Under the pieces are notes generated by a model. The model searched no databases. It saw only the letters and a program-made list of their open reading frames with translations, and was not told the origin of the DNA. Shown here one piece after another: positions 15,344 through 20,447 of a stretch of 20,447 bases of DNA (positions are counted from its first letter, which is position 1; each line of letters opens with the position of its first letter). Both the position numbers and the translations under genes were made by a program. The stretch is taken from positions 1-20,447 of the forward strand of contig JAHHUF010000022.1 in NCBI GenBank assembly GCA_020024115.1, read 5' to 3'. This DNA is from Anaerofilum sp. (GTDB taxonomy: Bacteria; Bacillota; Clostridia; Oscillospirales; Ruminococcaceae).

Positions 15344-16087
15344 TTATTCGCCCTTTTTTATTGGTGCAAAAACAACATTTGCTTCCATACATTTTTTTTG
15401 CTGTGCTTGTGCCACAAAATAAATTTGATTTTCGGTTTGTTTTCCTCGTTTCAGTTCAAATTCTGCACCAAAGGGAATTTCTTTATGATACAGCAACACC
15501 ATTTTTTTAATCTTCTTGTTTTCAAATTCCTGTGCTGAAACAAAATTACAAATCAGGTCTGCATAGCGCGTGTTATTGATATGCCCATTACAATCACACA
15601 CACTATATCCTGCAATCATCTTTTGCTCAAATGGCAGCTCTGTCTTCTCAATCGAAAAATCCAATTCTCGTTCTGCGGGTTCTGTAAAGGGGGTTCCCAT
15701 TTCTGCGGGTGGTGTTCTCAAAATGCGTCTGGCAGTTCTGTCCACCAAAACCCAGCGGCTGTCATATACTGCAACTTCCTGCCCTTGTTCATTATAAAAG
15801 ATTACAATGCGGTTATAAACTGCTCTTTTTGCAGCAGAGGGAATGGTTTTAACCGTCAACACTTCATTGACAGTTACCGGCTTAAACAATTCTATGGCAG
15901 ACTTTGCCAACAAAAAAGCGGTGTTGGTTTTTTCGTATAATTCATTATTCAATCCAATGGCGTTGCACTGGTCAATTCCAATTTGCTGGGCTCTGCGCAA
16001 AAAGGCGGCTGCCATCATTTCATTGCGAAAATCACATTCATTTTGCTGAATACGAAAGGTATCTTGATAGATTTGTGTTTTTTCCAT
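15344..16087 (-). CDS. Acyl-ACP thioesterase (FatA/FatB-like)
   Basis: The 247-aa cytoplasmic protein hydrolyses acyl-ACP to release free fatty acids, as judged from the double hot-dog layout of bacterial FatA-like enzymes. The first repeat (about residues 5-130) has DFRNEMMAAAFLRRAQQIG and FLLAKSAIELFKPVTVNE. The second (about 150-247) begins IAGYSVCDCNGHINNTRYADL, which contains the D-x-N-x-H-x-N active-site set (D165, N167, H169, N171). The ATG at 16087 has AGAGGG upstream and a promoter about 35 nt before it; further upstream in-frame codons run through the promoter and are excluded. The chain length it acts on cannot be read. It has no obvious terminator and may be followed by read-through toward the small RNA. 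Confidence 0.85.
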   Translation of the reverse strand: MEKTQIYQDTFRIQQNECDFRNEMMAAAFLRRAQQIGIDQCNAIGLNNELYEKTNTAFLLAKSAIELFKPVTVNEVLTVKTIPSAAKRAVYNRIVIFYNEQGQEVAVYDSRWVLVDRTARRILRTPPAEMGTPFTEPAERELDFSIEKTELPFEQKMIAGYSVCDCNGHINNTRYADLICNFVSAQEFENKKIKKMVLLYHKEIPFGAEFELKRGKQTENQIYFVAQAQQKKCMEANVVFAPIKKGE

Positions 16088-16121
16088 CGTTTTTCCCTCT
16101 TTTGTTTTAAACTTTCTTTTT

Positions 16122-16150
16122 ATTATACTCTTTTTTTCGCAAATATCCAA
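16122..16150 (-). promoter_or_regulatory. Promoter of the acyl-ACP thioesterase gene
   Basis: TTGGAT (16145-16150) and a perfect TATAAT (16122-16127) are 17 bp apart on the minus strand. The -35 box overlaps the T-tract of the preceding pot terminator. Confidence 0.75.
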
Positions 16151-16181
16151 ACAAAAAACAGGAGCAAAACCGCTCCTGTTT
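16148..16181 (-). terminator. Intrinsic terminator of the potABCD operon
   Basis: AAACAGGAGC (16156-16165) pairs with GCTCCTGTTT (16172-16181) around a six-base loop. The minus strand continues TTTTTTGTTTGG. It starts 5 nt after the potD stop. Confidence 0.9.
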
Positions 16182-16185
16182 ATCA

Positions 16186-17415
16186 TCAATAATTATCCCG
16201 CTTTTTCTTGTGGTATTTTCTCCAAAGAACAAAAATATTCAATGCAACAGCCGCTATCAAAAAAGCAAGAATCATCCATCCACTGCCGCCCTCGGTATAA
16301 CTTTTCATCATACTCCATGCTTGGTCCATTTTCTGGTTAATGTCATCATCCAAAACCTCAAAGGTTTCGGTATTTTTCAATACTTCTGCACTGGGGTATG
16401 CAATAGGGCTGTATTTAATTTCATCATCCAGCTGCTCCCACACTTCCTGAATCGGAGTGGAGTAGCCAATAAAATCGCAGTTGGCTGCTGCAACTTCTGT
16501 TTCGCACATAAAGTTGATAAACATTTCAGCCGCTTCTTTTTTCTTGCTGGATGCAGGGATACACATTGCATCGACAAAATAGTTTGTACCTTCTTTCGGA
16601 ATTGCAAATGCCAGATTCGGATTGTCTGCAATCATAGTAATGGCATCACCTGCATAATAGGGGGCAATCGCTGCTTCTTCACCACCCATTTTGTCAAAGA
16701 TTTCATCCATTACATAAGCCTGCACCACCATTTTTTGTGTTTTGAGTTCCTCTGCAATGATGTTGATTTCCTCCTCTGTTTGGGGATTCAGGCTCATTCC
16801 CAACTTTTTGGCTGCAATGGCAAAGGCATCTCGGCTGTTGTTAAACATCAATACCTCACCTGTGTAGTATGGGTCCCACATGATGTCCCAGCTTGTGACC
16901 TCTTCGTCAACCATTGTTGTGTTGTAGATAATTCCCACAACACCCCATGTATAAGGTACTGTATACTCATCATTGGGGTCATAGCTTTGATGAAGATATT
17001 GTTCACCGACCCCTGCTGCATTGGGAATATTGTCATAATTCAACTTTGCCAACATTCCCTCTCGTACCATTTTTCCAATCATATAGTCTGATGGCACAAT
17101 TACATCAAAGTCCGCACCCCCGCTGCTCATTTTGGCATACAGTGATTCGTTTGTGTCATAGTTGAGATATGCAACCTTAATTCCCGTCAGCTTTTCAAAT
17201 TCCTGAATCACATCAATGCTGCCTTCGGTTCCATCTGCAATATACTGTCCCCAGTTGTAGACATTCAAAGTAATGTTATCATTAGCAAAGCGTGTCCAAT
17301 CATAGTCATCCGACACATCAACCAGCAATTCCTCTTGTGCAGCAAAAGCAGGAACTGCCAATCCCAGCAACATTCCTGCTGAAAGCAAAGCTGCTAACCA
17401 TTTTTTCAGTTTCAT
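16186..17415 (-). CDS. potD: Spermidine/putrescine-binding protein with C-terminal membrane anchor
   Basis: The product is the extracellular polyamine-binding component of the Pot ABC importer, 409 aa. Residues 1-25 form a Sec signal peptide (MKLKKWLAALLSAGMLLGLA, then VPAFA-A, a type I cleavage pattern). The binding domain shows NVYNWGQYI, FEKLTGIKVAYLNYDTNESLYAK, DVIVPSDYMI and PYTWGVVGIIYN, the regular PotD signatures. Gram-positive binding proteins usually carry a lipobox Cys, and none is present. Instead residues about 378-400 (GWMILAFLIAAVALNIFVLW) form a hydrophobic helix followed by RKYHKKKR, so the protein is probably held by a C-terminal transmembrane anchor. The ATG at 17415 overlaps the potC stop by ATGA. 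Putrescine versus spermidine preference cannot be told. Confidence 0.93.
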   Translation of the reverse strand: MKLKKWLAALLSAGMLLGLAVPAFAAQEELLVDVSDDYDWTRFANDNITLNVYNWGQYIADGTEGSIDVIQEFEKLTGIKVAYLNYDTNESLYAKMSSGGADFDVIVPSDYMIGKMVREGMLAKLNYDNIPNAAGVGEQYLHQSYDPNDEYTVPYTWGVVGIIYNTTMVDEEVTSWDIMWDPYYTGEVLMFNNSRDAFAIAAKKLGMSLNPQTEEEINIIAEELKTQKMVVQAYVMDEIFDKMGGEEAAIAPYYAGDAITMIADNPNLAFAIPKEGTNYFVDAMCIPASSKKKEAAEMFINFMCETEVAAANCDFIGYSTPIQEVWEQLDDEIKYSPIAYPSAEVLKNTETFEVLDDDINQKMDQAWSMMKSYTEGGSGWMILAFLIAAVALNIFVLWRKYHKKKRDNY

Positions 17416-18278
17416 GCTTTGTCCCCCCTTTGCTCTTTCTTATACTGGCGGCTATCCGCAGCGTTGGTAATAAGAATAATGCTCAAAATCACCAAGAACA
17501 TTACTGTTGAAAGTGCATACACTTCGGGGCTTACCTTACGGCGTGTCATGCTGTAAATGCTGATGGGCAATGTCTGCATATTGCCGCTGGAAAAATAAGA
17601 GATAATAAAATCGTCAATGGAATAGGTCAAACTGATTAAAAAGGCTGACAAAACCGCCGGCGTAATTTCCGGAAGGACAACCTTAAAAAACGCTTGACGA
17701 GGGTTACACCCCAAATCCAAAGCAGCCTCATACAGACGAATATCCATCTGACGCAATTTTGGGCTTACATTAAAAATAACATAAGGCAGGCAGAAAGTAA
17801 CATGGGCAATCACCAAGGTGGGCAAACCGAAAATTTCTTCCGGCACCCGAATTCCCCAACCCATTTGTGAAAACCAACCGTTCAAATTTGTCAAACCTTG
17901 TTTTCCTACAACAAACAACAGCATCAAGGAAACACCGGTGATAATTTCAGGGTTTACTACGGGCAGATAACTGATATTGTTAATAATTGCACGAGGAGTT
18001 TTGCGCATTGCATTGATTCCGATTGCAGCCATTGTTCCGACAATCGTTGCAATTGTCGCTGCCACCACGGCAAGCCCAAGGCTCAGCCACAAAGCATCCA
18101 AAATGCGTTGATTGTGAAACAAATCTACATACCATTTAAAGGTGAACCCTGTAAAAACTGTACGGCTTTTGGATTCGTTAAAACTGAATGCCGCCATCAC
18201 TGCAATGGGAAGATAGAAAAAAGAGAAAATCAGGCATAGGTATGCTTTCTGCATCGTCTTCCAATGTTTTTTCTTCAA
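17412..18278 (-). CDS. potC: Polyamine ABC transporter permease PotC
   Basis: One of two membrane permeases of the importer, 288 aa. It has about six hydrophobic helices; the first is AYLCLIFSFFYLPIAVMAAFSF, the last TVMFLVILSIILITNA. The cytoplasmic EAA loop that docks on PotA reads LYEAALDLGCNPRQAFFKVVLP. The frame starts with TTG at 18278, preceded by AAGGGGTGAT and placed immediately after the potB stop; the MKKKHW beginning is typical of PotC. An ATG at 18254 is possible but has only a weak GGAAG site, so the TTG start is preferred. The stop overlaps the potD start. Confidence 0.92.
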   Translation of the reverse strand: MKKKHWKTMQKAYLCLIFSFFYLPIAVMAAFSFNESKSRTVFTGFTFKWYVDLFHNQRILDALWLSLGLAVVAATIATIVGTMAAIGINAMRKTPRAIINNISYLPVVNPEIITGVSLMLLFVVGKQGLTNLNGWFSQMGWGIRVPEEIFGLPTLVIAHVTFCLPYVIFNVSPKLRQMDIRLYEAALDLGCNPRQAFFKVVLPEITPAVLSAFLISLTYSIDDFIISYFSSGNMQTLPISIYSMTRRKVSPEVYALSTVMFLVILSIILITNAADSRQYKKEQRGDKA

Positions 18279-19091
18279 TCAAATCACCCCTTCCACATCT
18301 TCGTCGCCCATGGTATTGGTCAAACTCATACAGAGCAGAACAACCACCATCAAAAGCAAACTCATGGCACTGCCAACATTGTAGTTGAGGCTGTTTCCCA
18401 AGAATTGAAGCTCAATCAAATCACCAATCAGCATATTGCCGCCGCCGCCAAGCATACGGCTGATGATAAAGGTAGACACACTGGGCACAAACACCATTGT
18501 GATACCTGTTGCAATGCCGGGCATACTCATCGGAATGAGAACTTTTGTCAAAGTGCGCCAAGTTCCAGCCCCCAAATCTTGTGCTGCCTCAATCAGCGAG
18601 TCATCAATTTTGACCATCGCTGTGTACAGCGGCAAAATCATATAGGGGAGGTAGTTGTACACCATTCCCAAAACAACCGCACCCGAAGTGTTAATCATCT
18701 GCAAAGGTGCAATGCCAAAAAAGCCCAGAATCTTGTTAATAATTCCGTTTTTTTCCAGCAAAGTCATCCAAGCATAGGTACGGAGCAAAAAGTTCATCCA
18801 CATAGGCAGCATCACCAGCATCAGCATAATATGCTGTTTTGATGCACGCATACGGGACAAAAAGTAGCTGACAGGGTATGCCATAACCAAACAAATGATT
18901 GTGGCAACTGCTGCCAGCATTAAACTGCGGGCAAACACTGCTGTATAGGGTGCAATGCCTGTGATATTGGATAAAGTAAAGCTGCCGTCCGCAGTAGTAA
19001 AAGCAAAATACACCACAATCAGCAATGGGGCAGCGATAAAAATAACCATCCATATCAGGTATGGATATGCCATTGACTTATTTTTCATCAT
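18279..19091 (-). CDS. potB: Polyamine ABC transporter permease PotB
   Basis: The second membrane permease of the importer, 270 aa. Six hydrophobic helices can be seen, beginning with MAYPYLIWMVIFIAAPLLIV and ending with SAMSLLLMVVVLLCMSL. The EAA loop is LIEAAQDLGAGTWRTLTKVLIP. The ATG at 19091 lies 3 nt after the potA stop, with GGAGG 8 nt upstream in the last potA codons, so translation is probably coupled. A second Met follows at once. Confidence 0.92.
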   Translation of the reverse strand: MMKNKSMAYPYLIWMVIFIAAPLLIVVYFAFTTADGSFTLSNITGIAPYTAVFARSLMLAAVATIICLVMAYPVSYFLSRMRASKQHIMLMLVMLPMWMNFLLRTYAWMTLLEKNGIINKILGFFGIAPLQMINTSGAVVLGMVYNYLPYMILPLYTAMVKIDDSLIEAAQDLGAGTWRTLTKVLIPMSMPGIATGITMVFVPSVSTFIISRMLGGGGNMLIGDLIELQFLGNSLNYNVGSAMSLLLMVVVLLCMSLTNTMGDEDVEGVI

Positions 19092-19094
19092 GGC

Positions 19095-20141
19095 TCAGCC
19101 CTCCATACGACGCATAATATGGATTTCGTCCGGGCCAATATTCATACCAATCAATTCACCTGGCTGGCTGGCTTGAGTTGAATGAATAATCCATTCATAG
19201 CCTGCCTGCTCAACATGCATCTCAAAGTGAACACCTTTGAAGATAACATCTCGAACAACACCAGTGAGCTTACCCTGAATTGCAGGCACAACTTGAATAT
19301 CCTCTGGGCGAACCACAACCTGTACAATTTCGTTTGGTGCAAAGCCTTTATCAACACAACTAAACTCTGCACCCGCAAACTCAACAGAAAAGTCACGGCG
19401 CATTACACCATCAACAATATTGCTTTCGCCAATAAATTCTGCAACAAACGCATTTTTAGGTTCGTTATAAATGTCTTCGGGGGTTCCAATCTGCTGGATA
19501 TGCCCTTTATTCATTACAACCACTGTGTCCGACATGGTAAGTGCTTCTTCCTGGTCATGGGTAACATAAATGAATGTAATATCCATTGCCTGCTGCAAGC
19601 GTTTGAGTTCAATCTGCATTTCTTTGCGCAGTTTCAAATCCAATGCGCCCAGAGGCTCGTCCAGCAAGAGAATTTTTGGATGGTTTGCCAGCCCTCTTGC
19701 AATGGCAACACGCTGCTGCTGTCCACCGGACAGCTTTGCAATGCTACGGCGTTCAAAGCCTTTCAGACCAACAATCTCCAGCATTTCCAATACACGAGAA
19801 CGAATTTCTTTTTCGTCCATCTTTTTCAAACGCAATCCAAACGCTACATTTTCGTAGACATTCAAATGTGGAAACAATGCGTATTTTTGAAACACAGTGT
19901 TTACCGGGCGTTTGTACGGTGGCAGGTTTTTAATGTCTTTTCCATTAAAAAGAACATTGCCGGATTTTGGTTCTACAAAGCCGCCAATCACCCGCAGAGT
20001 GGTTGTTTTGCCACAGCCTGAAGGCCCAAGCAAGGTTACAAACTCTTTGTCGTGAATGTCCAGCGAAAGCCTGGTCAAAATAGGCTCTCCATCAAAATCA
20101 ACAACAATGTCCTGTAATGAAACGATAATAGGATTTTCCAT
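19095..20141 (-). CDS. potA: Polyamine ABC transporter ATP-binding protein
   Basis: The ATPase of the importer, 348 aa from the chosen start. Motifs in order: Walker A GPSGCGKT (about 39-46), Q-loop FQKYALFPH (Q85), signature LSGGQQQR (137-144), Walker B ILLLDEP (157-163), D-loop GALD and switch His195 (VTHDQEEA). A C-terminal TOBE-type domain (about 245-348, with VVRPEDIQV) follows, normal for PotA. I chose the ATG at 20141 because AAAGGGGG lies 9 nt upstream; an in-frame ATG at 20150 sits in the site itself, and a TTG further up at 20213 has no site. First gene of potABCD, with the classical order. Confidence 0.95.
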   Translation of the reverse strand: MENPIIVSLQDIVVDFDGEPILTRLSLDIHDKEFVTLLGPSGCGKTTTLRVIGGFVEPKSGNVLFNGKDIKNLPPYKRPVNTVFQKYALFPHLNVYENVAFGLRLKKMDEKEIRSRVLEMLEIVGLKGFERRSIAKLSGGQQQRVAIARGLANHPKILLLDEPLGALDLKLRKEMQIELKRLQQAMDITFIYVTHDQEEALTMSDTVVVMNKGHIQQIGTPEDIYNEPKNAFVAEFIGESNIVDGVMRRDFSVEFAGAEFSCVDKGFAPNEIVQVVVRPEDIQVVPAIQGKLTGVVRDVIFKGVHFEMHVEQAGYEWIIHSTQASQPGELIGMNIGPDEIHIMRRMEG

Positions 20142-20337
20142 AAACAGCATCCCCCTTTGCGGAATTTTCCCAAAAAGCATTACAAAAAAATTTACTTTTT
20201 GAGTCAGTGTCAATGATACCGCCCCGCAAAAGGTTTGTTACACCATCCGAAAAAATCGGCGGCTACAGCGGTACTGTGAACACCAAAGCTGCGGAAAGTT
20301 CTGTGCTGCCACACAGTCACCTTTCCAGATGCAGACA
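20142..20337 (-). promoter_or_regulatory. Structured 5' leader of potABCD
   Basis: The untranslated stretch between the promoter and potA is about 195 nt. On the minus strand it forms a strong hairpin at 20293-20326 (GGAAAG/CTTTCC with inner CTGTG/CACAG), a second at 20266-20291 (CAGC-TTT-GGT/ACCGCTG) and a third at 20247-20259 (CCGA/TCGG). The CACAG sequence occurs both in hairpin 1 and in the loop of hairpin 2, so CTGTG could pair with either. I recognise no known riboswitch core. A cis-regulatory role is inference. Confidence 0.45.
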
Positions 20338-20343
20338 TACTAA

Positions 20344-20372
20344 ACTATATTTTCTTTTTCATTTTTTGTCAA
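20344..20372 (-). promoter_or_regulatory. Promoter of the potABCD operon
   Basis: A perfect TTGACA (20367-20372), a 17-bp spacer and TATAGT (20344-20349) on the minus strand. The flanking region to the window end is very AT-rich and holds no gene that I can support. Confidence 0.85.
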
Positions 20373-20447
20373 TACTTTTTTCAAACTTTTTTATTTTGTC
20401 AAATGCTGACTGATTTAAATTTCAAATTTTTGTCTACTGTACAAAAA

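Noticed and set aside
20207..20413. Plus-strand ORF of 68 codons in the potA upstream region.
   Set aside because: It runs antisense through the pot promoter and leader hairpins, has no ribosome-binding site and resembles no family.
1..20447. Defence island, prophage, CRISPR array or biosynthetic cluster.
   Set aside because: Every sizeable gene belongs to a known housekeeping or transport family, and no repeats, integrase, or unknown multi-gene set is present apart from the IS edge.

Overview
The window looks like chromosomal DNA from an anaerobic Firmicute of the class Clostridia, most likely an Oscillospirales/Ruminococcaceae-type gut bacterium. The evidence is the moderately AT-rich base composition, strong AAGGAG ribosome-binding sites, sigma-A-type promoters with 17-bp spacers, intrinsic terminators, Firmicute-typical families (DUF951, DUF4364, a full-length Sua5-type TsaC, a FatA-like acyl-ACP thioesterase) and a clostridial-type GH3 beta-glucosidase remnant. 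Family names come from recognising motifs by eye; no database search was run.

Layout. 1-190: edge of an IS5-family insertion sequence, with the N-terminus of its transposase on the minus strand. 191-1918 (+): a decayed GH3 beta-glucosidase gene that has lost its 5' end next to the IS, carries two compensating frameshifts, and has an in-frame internal deletion. 1999-6906 (-): a tightly packed housekeeping cluster reading DUF951, prfA, tsaC, coaE, lytic transglycosylase, M18 aminopeptidase. 7100-8710 (+): an S1-domain RNA-binding protein and a DUF4364 winged-helix protein. 8765-13079 (-): an NAD-salvage operon nrtR-pncB-nadE with a near-consensus promoter and a palindromic operator just downstream of the -10 box. 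13295-14800 (-): guaB (IMP dehydrogenase). About 15060-15242 (-): a non-coding RNA gene with its own promoter, a terminator and complementary ends, reminiscent of 6S RNA. 15344-16087 (-): acyl-ACP thioesterase. 16186-20141 (-): the potABCD spermidine/putrescine ABC transporter operon, with a leader of about 200 nt that can form three hairpins.

How the genes work together. nrtR-pncB-nadE forms a self-contained module: PncB converts nicotinate to NaMN, NadE amidates NaAD to NAD, and NrtR is expected to repress the operon in response to the NAD-derived metabolite ADP-ribose (NadD is not in the window). potA-potB-potC-potD encodes a complete polyamine importer. The prfA cluster joins translation termination (RF1), the t6A tRNA modification precursor (TsaC) and CoA synthesis (CoaE) to a cell-wall lytic enzyme and a peptidase.

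No phage, CRISPR array, toxin-antitoxin or recognisable defence system is visible. The items most worth a second look are the 6S-like RNA next to guaB, the structured pot leader, the NrtR operator pair, and the layered decay of the GH3 gene beside the IS.
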